DNA of 29,506 nucleotides from Methylorubrum populi (GTDB taxonomy: Bacteria; Pseudomonadota; Alphaproteobacteria; Rhizobiales; Beijerinckiaceae). This document shows, one piece after another, positions 1-7,974 of the stretch; within the stretch, counting starts at the first letter, position 1; each line of letters begins with the position of its first letter. Below the pieces are notes generated by a model that saw only the letters and a program-made list of their open reading frames with translations, was not told where the DNA came from and did not search any database. The DNA lies in NCBI RefSeq assembly GCF_002355515.1, contig NZ_AP014814.1, forward strand, positions 1 through 29,506, in the 5' to 3' direction. A program made the translations under genes and the position numbers.

Positions 1-1
1 C

Positions 2-335
2 CTCCTGGCAGGTCAGCGCCACGATAGCATTGGCGTCATACCCCTTATTGAAGGGATTGCCTACAAAGCCTTTGTTGCGGACAAGGTGTTTGATGCAAAC
101 TGGATTACCTAGCAATAGATGAGCGCGGCGCAGCCGTCGTCATCTCTCAGCCTGCCAAATGTTATCAGCTTCGCGACACTGATCGTTAACTATACACATG
201 GCTTCACCTCACCGACAACTTGTTCGGAAAGCTGTAAATAGATCAACCTGAGCGCCGTGTGCGCCGATAAGATCTACTAGAGCTCATTCGCTCTGATTTA
301 TTTCTACGCCCAAGCCATCAACTCACATCGAATCT
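2..335 (+). pseudogene. IS5-family transposase, C-terminal remnant
   Basis: Frame 2 reads LLAGQRHDSIGVIPLIEG followed by AFVADKVFDANW and a stop. This matches the part of IS5-family DDE transposases around the second catalytic aspartate (the usual 'DKGYD' motif, here DKVFD). After frameshifts the expected later pieces follow: ERGAAVVISQPAK, then NLFGKL (usual NFFxKLK), then ADKIY and a short tail ending in QAINS. Several stops and shifts make it non-functional, and it is cut by the window edge. Family assignment is from motif order only; the subgroup is uncertain. Confidence 0.6.
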
Positions 336-871
336 CTACAAGCCCCAGTCGTAGGGGAGCGCAAAGCAGCCTTGGTAAGCGCGCAACTGTGAACTCACAA
401 GCCAAAGTCTCCGGTAACGTGCTGGTCTTTTCAGAAGCATTAGCGGGAATATAGAAGTCTCTGCTACGAAGCGGCGGAGCACGCGTCACATAATAATATC
501 TCGAACGGGCGGCCTTGTCACGCTCCCAGATGGCATGATTCGAGCTGACTATGAGATTGACCTCCTAGCTCTCCAAAATTTGACCGTTCACCATGGTTCC
601 CGTGCAATATTGTTGCTCGCGCGGGGCACGCAGCGCCTTCGATCAATCCTTGGATCGTGACGAGCAGGCCGAGAAAACTAATATTAAGCAGCCCAAGGGC
701 ATGTTCCAGATGTGCACCAGGATCGACTTGCCAGCTTTCTGCGCCTTCTGGAACGCGGCGGCCGTTGCAGGGACTGCTTAAGCGCAATCGCCTGTGGCCG
801 GTCAGAAGAGGCCAAGCAAGATAGGGTGTATGGTCATGATGACTGGGCCTATAAGCAGCTGAAAATGTGGA
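336..871. other. No recognisable gene
   Basis: This stretch lies between the IS5 remnant and the pentapeptide-repeat gene. Short open frames exist on both strands, but none has a convincing start site, a known motif or sensible composition. I see no tRNA, array or strong terminator. It is probably scar DNA between mobile-element remnants. Confidence 0.5.
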
Positions 872-1673
872 TCAGTTAGTTTTGTCAATGATAGCACGGT
901 CGGCGTTGACCATCGATGACCAATTCTTGGTGCTGTCATGGCCCTTAAGAGATTGTAGTCGCGCCCCACTGACATCGACGTTTTTGAAATCGGCTCCTGC
1001 GATGATTGCCCCGGTGAGGTTCGCGCCCGACAGGTCAGAGCCCATCAGCACGACGTCGGTCAAATCAGCGTCCTTGAGATTGGCGTAGTCAAGCCGCGAG
1101 CGACCGAGATTGGCACCCTTCAGGTTCGCGCCCGAGAGGTTTACCGAGGTGAACACTGTGCGCATCAGGCCCATGGACTGGTTCTTGATGTCGGCTCCGC
1201 CTTTAAGATTGACCAACATTGCGCCGCTCAGGTTGGCCCCCTTGAAATCGCCAATGGGCCTTGCCTCGGTCAGGTCGGCCCCGCTGAAGTTGGCATCCCG
1301 GGCCGTGACGCCGAACATTTTCGCACCCACGAGCTTGGCCCCACTTAGGTCAGACTTGAGCAGCCAGGCCTGTTCTAAGTTCGCCCCGCTAAGGTCAGCC
1401 CCGCGCAGGTTCGTCTTGTTCAGGCGTGCGGTGCGCAAGTTCGCACCCTTGAGGTTCAAGCCAGAAAGGTCGAGGCCTGACAAGGCCTTGTCCGTCAAAT
1501 CGATTGGCTGACCGTGGGACTTGGTGATCAGCGCCCTCGATGTCGGCTCGGCTCATTTCGGCCTGGGTCATCGCGGGTGTGTTCATATTGGCACCCAGCA
1601 GCAAGTCCTGCTCGGCGTAGGCTGGTGCCGCTGCAACACTCAATGCCAGCAGAGCTATGGTGAGGATGCGCAT
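872..1673 (-). pseudogene. Secreted pentapeptide-repeat protein, frameshifted
   Basis: The 5' part, starting at 1673, encodes a 20-residue signal peptide (MRILTIALLALSVAAAPAYA) and then LLGANMNTPAMTQAEMSRADIEG. The remaining roughly 205 residues lie in another frame and consist of A(D/N)LxG-type pentapeptide repeats such as LSGLDLSGLNLKGANL. Such repeats fold as a right-handed beta-helix. The two frames meet near 1525-1540, where one base gained or lost would restore a single exported protein of about 265 residues. The second part has only a weak TTG start at 1498, so I read this as one broken gene. The role is unknown; periplasmic location is inferred from the signal peptide. A collapsed IS110 remnant lies directly upstream. 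Confidence 0.75.
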
Positions 1674-1690
1674 GATGTCATTCCTGGTGA

Positions 1691-1753
1691 TCTGACCGGT
1701 ATTTTGGACCAGGCCGAGCGAGAGGCTACTGCATGGTGGCGGCCATGGGTAGC
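1691..1753. mobile_element. Collapsed IS110-type element (two ends joined)
   Basis: Positions 1691-1721 resemble the sequence beside the transposase stop of the full IS110 copy (16887-16921): both have TCTGACC, GGTATTTTG and the GCCGAG(C/T)GAG block. Positions 1722-1753 match the other end of that copy (18049-18080), including AGAGGCTACTGCATGGT and CATGGGTAGC. Here the two ends are directly joined with no transposase between them, in the order expected from an internal deletion. Confidence 0.6.
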
Positions 1754-1824
1754 CGGGATAACCTGACCGGTTGGCTTTGGACTGGGCTGATTGAGAGGAT
1801 CAGCCAGGACCAAAGGAGTCGGGC

Positions 1825-2073
1825 ATGCGGCGAGGTCAGAAGACGAGCGCGGAGCAGGTGGTGCTGAAGCTGCGCCAGATCGAGGTGCAGACGGCTCAGA
1901 GCGAGAGTTTGGTGCTGGCGTGCAAGGAGGCGGAGATCTCCGAGCAGCTGCGCGACGAATGCCTACGCCAGGAAATCTTCTACTATTTGAAGGGGGCGCA
2001 GATCGTGATCGGGTTATGGTAGAATACCTACACCCGCGTCCGGCCGCATTCGTTCCTGGGCTACCCGTCGCCT
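1825..2073 (+). pseudogene. IS3-family transposase, internally deleted
   Basis: The reading frame starts like an IS3-family OrfA (MRRGQKTSAEQVVLKLRQIE). After EISEQ it jumps directly to the C-terminal motif of OrfB (LRDECLRQEIFYYLKGAQIV). The rest of the integrase core is missing. A TAG follows GLW, after which the frame continues as NTYTRVRPHSFLGY, the usual 'RPHSALGY' ending. The 3' end is cut at 2074 by the IS256 element. The deletion keeps the reading frame, but no catalytic DDE residues remain. Confidence 0.8.
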
Positions 2074-2074
2074 A

Positions 2075-3396
2075 GGGACTGTCAGGATTTCCGTGTGTGG
2101 CCGGGCATAATGGGCAACAAGGAGTCCCACTATGTCACGACGCAAAGAACCTGCCATACCGAATGAGCTTCTCGATCAGCTTTTGGCGGGCGGCACTGCC
2201 AGTGCCGCCTTCGAGCAGGGCGGTCTGCTCGATTCGCTGAAGAAGGCGCTGACAGAGCGTGCCCTGAATGCGGAGATGGATCACCACCTCGCTGGCGAAG
2301 ACGGCGCCGGCAACATGCGCAACGGCTACGGTCGGAAGACGGTAATGACCGACACCGGCAAGTTGGCGATCGACGTGCCGCGCGATCGCCAGTCGAGCTT
2401 CGACCCGCAGTTGATCGCCAAGTATCAACGCCGCTTTCCCGGCTTCGACGACAAGATCGTGTCGATGTACGCGCGCGGCATGAGCACCCGCGAGATCACC
2501 AGGCACCTGCACGATCTATACGGCATCGACGTCTCACCCGATTTGATTAGCACGGTGACCGACGCCGTGCTCGATGAGGTCGCCACTTGGCAGCAGCGGC
2601 CGCTCGATCCGGTTTACCCGCTGGTCTTCTTCGACGCGATCCGGGTCAAGATCCGCGACGAGGGCATGGTGCGCAACAAGGCGATCCACATTGCGCTGGG
2701 CGTCCGCGCCGACGGCGCAAAGGAGGTGCTCGGCTTGTGGCTCGAGCAGAATGAGGGTGCCAAGTTCTGGCTTCGGGTGATGAACGAGCTTCGCAACCGT
2801 GGCGTTGAAGACATCCTGCTGGCCGTCGTTGACGGCCTGAAGGGCTTTCCCGATGCGATCACCGCAGTGTTCCCCGATGCGATCGTCCAGACCTGCATCG
2901 TTCACCTGCTGCGCAACTCGATGGACTTCGTCTCCTGGAAGGACCGAAAGAACCTCGCCAGCGCGCTCAAGGAGATTTACCGTGCCACCGACGCAGATGC
3001 CGCCGAAAAGGCGCTGACAGCATTTGAGGCTGGCCCTTGGGGGCAGCGCTATCCCGCCATCGGCCAGAGCTGGCGGCGCGCCTGGGGCGAGGTGATCCCG
3101 TTTTTTGCGTTCCCCGACGAGGTCCGCCGGATCATCTACACTACGAACGCCATCGAAGCTTTGAACTCGAAGCTCAGGCGGGCTGTCAGGGCCAGGGGAC
3201 ACTTCCCCAGCGACGAGGCCGCCACCAAGCTGCTCTACCTGATCTTGAATCGGTCGGAGAAAGAGTGGAAGATGCCACCACGTGAGTGGACCATGGCGAA
3301 GGCGCAATTTGCCGTGATCTTCGGCGAACGTTTCATCAGAGCCATGGCGGCCTGATGATCAACCGCCCGGCCACACACGGAAATCCTGACAGTCCC
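2075..3396 (+). mobile_element. IS256-family insertion sequence, complete
   Basis: Two perfect 32-bp terminal inverted repeats (2075-2106 and 3365-3396, beginning GGGACTGTCAGG) bound a 1322-bp element with one transposase gene. The size fits IS256. The flanking 8-9 bp (GTCGCCTA on the left, GCTTTAAC on the right) do not match, so no target duplication is visible. The left flank is an IS3 remnant, but the right flank shows no IS3 tail, which suggests an adjacent deletion or recombination after insertion. Confidence 0.92.
2132..3355 (+). CDS. IS256-family transposase
   Basis: A complete 407-residue DDE transposase that would catalyse movement of the surrounding element. Visible landmarks are the N-terminal 'LTERALNAEMDHHL' region typical of IS256 transposases, the first catalytic Asp in FFDAIRVK (D168), the second in VVDGLKG (D234), the CxxH-type CIVH at 255-258, and the catalytic Glu in TTNAIEALN (E342). 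The start ATG is preceded by AAGGAG with suitable spacing. It fills the element between the two inverted repeats, with only about 25 bp left before its ATG and about 10 bp after its stop. No frameshift or internal stop is seen, so the enzyme is probably active. Confidence 0.95.
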   Translation: MSRRKEPAIPNELLDQLLAGGTASAAFEQGGLLDSLKKALTERALNAEMDHHLAGEDGAGNMRNGYGRKTVMTDTGKLAIDVPRDRQSSFDPQLIAKYQRRFPGFDDKIVSMYARGMSTREITRHLHDLYGIDVSPDLISTVTDAVLDEVATWQQRPLDPVYPLVFFDAIRVKIRDEGMVRNKAIHIALGVRADGAKEVLGLWLEQNEGAKFWLRVMNELRNRGVEDILLAVVDGLKGFPDAITAVFPDAIVQTCIVHLLRNSMDFVSWKDRKNLASALKEIYRATDADAAEKALTAFEAGPWGQRYPAIGQSWRRAWGEVIPFFAFPDEVRRIIYTTNAIEALNSKLRRAVRARGHFPSDEAATKLLYLILNRSEKEWKMPPREWTMAKAQFAVIFGERFIRAMAA

Positions 3397-3894
3397 GCTT
3401 TAACCGCAATCTGACACACGAGAACTGCACAGCCACCAGGCTCCGGTCCTGTCCGAAAGGCACAAGGGAACGGCTGACATCGCCCAATTGAGTTATAGCG
3501 CACTTCCACCCGCTGGCCATGTCGGCGAAGGTGTCAGAGCCCGCCACCCCGCCCACTACTTCTTGGCGGGTTCCGTAAATGCCCCTTATGCGAATGGCGT
3601 CACGCCAGCTCGGCAATGCGTTCAGTCGGCGTGCTGTTCTGTTAGCGTCCCACGACCCTGGAAGTGGCCACTGCCGAGAGCAGCTCGACCGCAGACACAG
3701 TGAACCAGCAATCGGGTCGTATAACAGCAACCGTGTACTTAACCTTTTGTTAACCAAATCCCGACCATGCCCTTGCCACCCAATCATTCCCATGTCATTG
3801 TGTCAGAGTTAAATTAACTTTGTCGCAAGCTAGTCTTTGACGAGGCCACGCGAACATGTGCTCCTTGTGTTCCACCAACACAGGGAACACACGC
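3397..3894. other. Intergenic; no recognisable gene
   Basis: Open frames on both strands have no recognisable motif. An AT-rich part (about 3735-3840, with TTAACC and TTAAATTAACTT) precedes the membrane-protein gene and probably holds its promoter. A CCCGCC/GGCGGG inverted pair at about 3548-3570 could form a hairpin. Nothing else is supported. Confidence 0.4.
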
Positions 3895-4455
3895 ATGCCC
3901 AATTTCAACGTCCGCAAGGCCATCGCCGTCCTGGCCACCCTCGGCCTGGCTTTCTTCGTGCTCTTCCAGCTCATCCCGCCGGTCACCCGCGCCGGTCCGA
4001 TCGGCCTCACGCTGGTGCCCGCCTCGGAGCTCGTCGCCGCGAGCGTCGAGGGCTTCAATCCCGAGGACACCCCTCTGACACGCCGGCTCGACCTGCTTCG
4101 TCAGAACATCATCGCGCTCGGCATCGGCGAGCAGCTCCAGGTGCGGGGCATCATCCTGGCGATTATCGCCGTGCTGGCTCTGTACGCCCTACTGCCGAGC
4201 CGTTACCGGCTTCTGCGCCCCTTCAGCGATGCCGTTGATGCGGCGGCTCAAAGCTTCGCGCCCTATCGCACCCTCACCCGGCTCATCCAGAGCCCGCTGT
4301 TCTTCCTCGCGACCGTCCTGCTGATCGGCGGGCTCGTGGTACAGAACGAATTGCTCGACGCATCAGGCAGCCTCCCAGCCCTGACCAAGCTCCACTGCTC
4401 CGTGAGCCAGCCCTGTCACATCTGGCCCCGGCCGTTCCTGACAAACCCGTTCTGA
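3895..4455 (+). CDS. Unknown three-segment membrane protein
   Basis: I chose the ATG at 3895 (MPNFNVRKAIAVLATLG), which places a hydrophobic segment immediately at the N-terminus; an in-frame ATG at 3856 would add 13 Cys-rich, unlikely residues. The product has 186 residues and three hydrophobic segments (about residues 7-25, 88-105 and 136-153), so it is probably an inner-membrane protein with a central non-membrane loop of about 60 residues. I do not recognise the family. It converges with the relaxase gene, from which it is separated by two hairpins. Its position at the edge of the mobilisation module suggests a plasmid function, but that is only inferred from context. Confidence 0.6.
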   Translation: MPNFNVRKAIAVLATLGLAFFVLFQLIPPVTRAGPIGLTLVPASELVAASVEGFNPEDTPLTRRLDLLRQNIIALGIGEQLQVRGIILAIIAVLALYALLPSRYRLLRPFSDAVDAAAQSFAPYRTLTRLIQSPLFFLATVLLIGGLVVQNELLDASGSLPALTKLHCSVSQPCHIWPRPFLTNPF

Positions 4456-4464
4456 TGTGGCGTC

Positions 4465-4487
4465 GGCTCCACCGGCGAGGTGGAGCC
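4465..4487. terminator. Hairpin between convergent genes
   Basis: Perfect 9-bp inverted repeat GGCTCCACC / GGTGGAGCC with a 5-base loop, just after the stop of the membrane-protein gene. It has no T-run; probably part of the termination region. Confidence 0.45.
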
Positions 4488-4515
4488 CGTCAAAGCGCAA
4501 GAGACGACGCCTACA

Positions 4516-4551
4516 GCAGGCGGCGACCGGCTTCAGCCGGTCGCCGCCTGC
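4516..4551. terminator. Bidirectional terminator (17-bp perfect stem)
   Basis: GCAGGCGGCGACCGGCT is followed after two bases by its exact reverse complement. It sits between the convergent membrane-protein and relaxase genes, 12 bp past the relaxase stop. The strong stem lacks a long T-run, so termination efficiency is inferred. Confidence 0.6.
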
Positions 4552-4562
4552 AACAGAGCTCC

Positions 4563-7445
4563 TCAACGTCCGTAATCCGGTCCCGAGCGGGACCGGCCCG
4601 GCCGCTCACGCGTGACGACGTCCGGCAGACTTCCCCGGATGTCTTCGACCAGCCGGAGAACACGGGGCGAGACCTGGCGCTCCGCGTGGCGAACGCCCCG
4701 GGCAAGCTGCCGGAGTGCCTGCCGTGGCACTGCGCTCATCTCCTGCAACACCCGCCGCAGCGCCCGCGCCGCCGCAAAGCCGCTCTGCAGATCGAGGCGC
4801 ATCTCGGCTTGGGGCGGCGTGATCACACCGCTGCGCATGAACGCGGCCCGGTCCTCGACATGATCAACCACGTTCACCTTCTCGGTATAGCGGCGCGCTT
4901 CGACGAACAGCCGCTCGTGCAGCTCGGCGGTGCTCGGCGTGAAGCGCGGATCCGTCTGCCGCACCCGCACCGCCGCCTCCACGCGCTCGCGCTCGACCAC
5001 CAGGTGGGCCTCCTGCCGGTGGCGCGTCAGCCCAACATACAGCTCGCGCGCATCGCCGGCCGTGAACCCAGAGTAGATCGTCGCTTCGCAGGTTCGGCCC
5101 TGCACCGCGTAGGCGGTCCCAGCATAGCCGAGGCTGATCCGCGGCCACGATTGCGCCTGCGCCGTTCGGCGCGCCCGCACCGGCACGAACGCGGCATAGG
5201 CGTCCTCGACCCGCCGGCCATCTTCCAGCCGCACCCGCAGGCGCAGCTCCCCGCCCGCGGCCGCCCCGATCGCCTCGACGGTCGCCCGCGTGCCGTTGCG
5301 GATGCCGTGCTGACTCAGGCTCTCGCCGAAGCGGACGCGGTCTCCGACCGCCAAGCTCAGCGCCCGCGACCGGTTCTCGCGGTCGCGCGCCATGACCTCG
5401 ACGTCCGGTCCGGTCAGATCACCCTCAGCCCGCAGCAGGGCACGGGCACCGCGGTTCAGCTCGGCCGCGTCGCGGTTGCGCCGCGTCACCATCAGCACCG
5501 CGTCCGTCCCGTGCCGCGCCCGTGCCTCGGACCAGAGGGCCAGCGCCCGCGCCTGCACGGCTGGGGCGCCGGCGACGAGCTCGATGCAGCCGTGCCGGGC
5601 ATAGGCACGCAACCCCGCCTCGACCTCGCCGCGCGCCATCAGCACCGACGCCGCCCGTTGCCAGGGCACAGCCTGGCGCCGTACCTCGGACAGGGTCGCG
5701 TGGCGGCCGAGCACGTCGTTCACCGCGCGCAGCGCGCTCGCCCCCGCCACCGAGGCGAGCTGGCGCCGGTCGCCCATCAAGACCACACGGGCCCCGCCCG
5801 CCTCCGCCGCTGACAGGATCTCGGCGAGGTCCTTCGTGCCGACCATCCCGGCCTCGTCGACCAGCACCAGAGTGTCGGGGCCTAGGCCTGCGCCCGCCTC
5901 GCGCGCCTGGTCGTGGCGCCACTTGGCGATGGCCTGTGCCGGGATGCCGGTCGAGACGCCGAGCTCGTCGGCCGCAACCCAGCTCGGCGCCAAGCCGATC
6001 ACCCGAAGCCCGGAGCGCCGCGCGATCTCGACCAGCACTTTGGCCGTTGTGGTCTTGCCCGTGCCAGCTCCGGCCTCCAGCACGCTGACCGCTGCCGCAC
6101 CGCTCACCTCCCGCAGGGCCGCCTTCTGCTCCTCGGCGAGCGGGGCAGCGATGGCCAACACCGCGTCCACGACCGGTACTGGTATGACGCGCTCGGCCGC
6201 GGGCCGGTCCGCGGCGCGCAGCAGCGCCGCTTCTGCGGCAGCGATCCCCGGCGTCGTCCAGCAGGCCTCCCGCTCAGCCTGCACCAGGCGCACGAGCTGG
6301 CCGGACCGCTCCAGCTCCGCCAATTCGTCCCGCACCGCCACGAGTCCGTGTCCCTGCAGCGCCGCCTCGTCGAGCGCCCGCTCGATCAGGCTTCGGCGCG
6401 TGAGCACGTTCTCATGTCGGAGCAGGGCGGAGGCTGCGCGTGCCACAGGCGTCGCGCCGGCGATCTCGGGCGGATCGAAGGCAGGCTCCGGCGCACGCTC
6501 GGCTCTATGCTCCCGGGCCGGCTCCCGCGCTGCAGTGCGCACCGCGACCCATGGGTCGTGCGCGAGCGCGGTGAACTCGGCGCGCCAGCGCGCCTCCAGC
6601 GCCGGCCCGGTCGGCAGATCGGCCTTGGCGCCGCGGGTGGCGAGCGCCGCCACCTCCTTCTGCGCTCCAGAGGCGGCAGCCCGATCGCCACCGACCCGCG
6701 CCTCGATCGCGGCCGAGCGCTTCGAGAAGGCCTCGATCACCGCATCGGGAATGCCGGCGATCTCGAACTGCCCCTGGCCCGCTGGACGCAAGGACAGGCC
6801 GAGCTCGCCCACCAGGCGCTCGGCCAGCGCGGCCCGGTAGGCGCTGCCGACCACGAGCTGCCACCGGTAGAGCCGTTCCGGTTCCAGGGTCCTAGGTTTT
6901 TTATCCTTAGATACAGCGGCGTTGATCAACACGCAGTGCGTGTGGCAATTCGGGTCACCGGCCCGCGACGTGTAGTGATCGAAGCGCCCGGCCATCAGGC
7001 CGGCCGGCGCCTCGCGCCGGTGACCGCCGGCCCCGAGCCGGACCTCGACCAGCTCCTCCACGCACAGGAAGCCGAGCGCCTCCTCGACGGCCGCGGCGTG
7101 GATGGCCTCCAGCTGCGCCCGTGCCTCGGCATCCCCCGCGGCCCAGAGCAGCGATACCGTCTTGGGTGCGGTCAGGGTCAGGTCCCAGCCCGCCCGGTGC
7201 CCCGCCCCGGCCCCGCGCACCAGCGGCTGGCCGGTCGCCGGGTTCACACCGGCACAGAGGTCGCGGAAGCTCTCCAGCACGATGGGGGCGCCGTGACGCA
7301 CGACCGCTGCGCCTTGCGTCCACCAGCGGCCGCCGCCGTCCTGGGCGTAGTACTCGTCCCGGTTTTGCGTCTCGCGGTAGGGGTCGTTGGTATAGTACGC
7401 ACCCGCCGACGCTCCACAGCCGAGCGCGTGCAGCGTGGCGGTCAC
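4563..7445 (-). CDS. MobF-family conjugative relaxase-helicase (TrwC/TraI type)
   Basis: A complete 960-residue protein. The N-terminal relaxase domain has the tandem catalytic tyrosines typical of TrwC (YY at 17-18) and the metal-binding three-histidine motif (H157 in FDHYTS, then H168 and H170 in CHTH). The second half is a RecD-type helicase with Walker A GAGTGKT (459-465) and Walker B LVDEAGM (528-534); near the end AYAVQGRTC and LYVGLTRHRQ match its later helicase motifs. It would nick oriT, stay bound to the 5' end and unwind the plasmid. It starts with GTG, which overlaps the TGA of the upstream gene (GTGA), indicating translational coupling. The last 60 residues are Arg-rich. Large open frames on the opposite strand are GC-driven shadows. 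Confidence 0.95.
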   Translation of the reverse strand: MTATLHALGCGASAGAYYTNDPYRETQNRDEYYAQDGGGRWWTQGAAVVRHGAPIVLESFRDLCAGVNPATGQPLVRGAGAGHRAGWDLTLTAPKTVSLLWAAGDAEARAQLEAIHAAAVEEALGFLCVEELVEVRLGAGGHRREAPAGLMAGRFDHYTSRAGDPNCHTHCVLINAAVSKDKKPRTLEPERLYRWQLVVGSAYRAALAERLVGELGLSLRPAGQGQFEIAGIPDAVIEAFSKRSAAIEARVGGDRAAASGAQKEVAALATRGAKADLPTGPALEARWRAEFTALAHDPWVAVRTAAREPAREHRAERAPEPAFDPPEIAGATPVARAASALLRHENVLTRRSLIERALDEAALQGHGLVAVRDELAELERSGQLVRLVQAEREACWTTPGIAAAEAALLRAADRPAAERVIPVPVVDAVLAIAAPLAEEQKAALREVSGAAAVSVLEAGAGTGKTTTAKVLVEIARRSGLRVIGLAPSWVAADELGVSTGIPAQAIAKWRHDQAREAGAGLGPDTLVLVDEAGMVGTKDLAEILSAAEAGGARVVLMGDRRQLASVAGASALRAVNDVLGRHATLSEVRRQAVPWQRAASVLMARGEVEAGLRAYARHGCIELVAGAPAVQARALALWSEARARHGTDAVLMVTRRNRDAAELNRGARALLRAEGDLTGPDVEVMARDRENRSRALSLAVGDRVRFGESLSQHGIRNGTRATVEAIGAAAGGELRLRVRLEDGRRVEDAYAAFVPVRARRTAQAQSWPRISLGYAGTAYAVQGRTCEATIYSGFTAGDARELYVGLTRHRQEAHLVVERERVEAAVRVRQTDPRFTPSTAELHERLFVEARRYTEKVNVVDHVEDRAAFMRSGVITPPQAEMRLDLQSGFAAARALRRVLQEMSAVPRQALRQLARGVRHAERQVSPRVLRLVEDIRGSLPDVVTRERPGRSRSGPDYGR

Positions 7446-7726
7446 GGGGGGGAGGCCTTCGCCCGGTAGCGGCAGATCTCGGCCATCGCATCTGGTGTCG
7501 GCTCGGCTAGCGCGTCGCCGACGATCCCGGCGAGCTCGGCCAGCCGATCCTTGATGAAGGCCATCTCCGCGCCGAGCCGGCCGTAGGCGGTGATGTCGTC
7601 GAGATGGTCGGCGAGCGCCCGCAGCGCGAGGTCTTCCGCCGGCAAGCCGGTGCGCTCGGTGGCGGCGGCAAGGCGCGCGACGAGTTCGAGTGTGAGGGTC
7701 AGCGTCAGGCTCTGGGCGGCGGGCAT
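7442..7726 (-). CDS. Small relaxase-accessory protein, possibly ribbon-helix-helix
   Basis: The likely start is the ATG at 7726 (MPAAQSLTLTLTLELVARLA), giving 94 residues; an upstream in-frame start at 7900 would run through the candidate oriT and encode low-complexity Arg/Pro sequence. The N-terminal alternating LTLTLT strand followed by a helix (LVARLAAATERTGL) resembles ribbon-helix-helix DNA-binding proteins, and a second amphipathic segment (LGAEMAFIKDRLAELAGI) follows. It overlaps the relaxase start by 4 nt. This is the position of TrwA-like relaxosome proteins that bind oriT and regulate the relaxase operon. The role is inferred from fold hints and location; no clear Shine-Dalgarno is visible. 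Confidence 0.65.
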   Translation of the reverse strand: MPAAQSLTLTLTLELVARLAAATERTGLPAEDLALRALADHLDDITAYGRLGAEMAFIKDRLAELAGIVGDALAEPTPDAMAEICRYRAKASPP

Positions 7727-7796
7727 AGGAGGCCGGAGGTCGTGGCGACGGGAGCGGAACCGTGGCAGCCGAGCACGCGGCGCCACAAGGGCCGAG

Positions 7797-7937
7797 CCAG
7801 GCTGTTTCCGCGCTCCAGGCTGTCTATGGTTAGCGATCGGCAGCTTCAGTGCGTGTGGTGTGACCCTACCCCGTCTATGGTTCCTTAACGGCAAAGCCAA
7901 CGGCAGAGCCTAGCACCCCTGGCAAAGCCTGGCAGCC
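7797..7937 (+). other. Candidate origin of transfer (oriT)
   Basis: This intergenic region separates the leftward relaxase operon from the rightward ParA-like operon. It holds two copies of GTCTATGGTT (7822-7831 and 7873-7882). The first is preceded by TG, giving TGTCTAT, the core of the R388 nic region (TGTCT/ATAGCC) as I recall it. Both copies read rightward, away from the relaxase genes, as in R388. A direct repeat CCAGGCTGT (7797-7805, 7815-7823) abuts the first copy. Three GGCARAGCC repeats follow. Which copy, if either, is nicked cannot be read from sequence alone. Confidence 0.5.
7890..7937 (+). repeat. 9-bp direct repeats GGCARAGCC upstream of the stbA-like gene
   Basis: GGCAAAGCC at 7890-7898, GGCAGAGCC at 7902-7910, GGCAAAGCC at 7921-7929 and a partial GGCAGCC at 7931-7937. 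They lie 38-85 bp before the ATG at 7975, where R388 carries the 9-bp repeats bound by StbA. They could be operator or centromere-like sites for the downstream product. Their imperfect symmetry (GGC-NNN-GCC) would also suit a dimeric regulator. Confidence 0.5.
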
Positions 7938-7974
7938 AAGGCGCCGTTAACCCGCCCGCCCCTAGCGCAGGGGT

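Noticed and set aside
2135..3307. Minus-strand frames inside the IS256 transposase
   Set aside because: The plus-strand transposase has all catalytic residues and matches the inverted repeats; the opposite frames show nothing.
4455..7469. Long open frames on the plus strand (452, 334 and 518 codons) across the relaxase gene
   Set aside because: They are GC-driven antisense shadows with Arg/Pro/Ala-rich, motif-free products, while the minus-strand frame has complete relaxase and helicase motifs.
7727..7900. Longer start for the small relaxase-accessory gene
   Set aside because: It would translate through the nic-like repeats and gives Arg/Pro-rich sequence unlike the rest of the protein.
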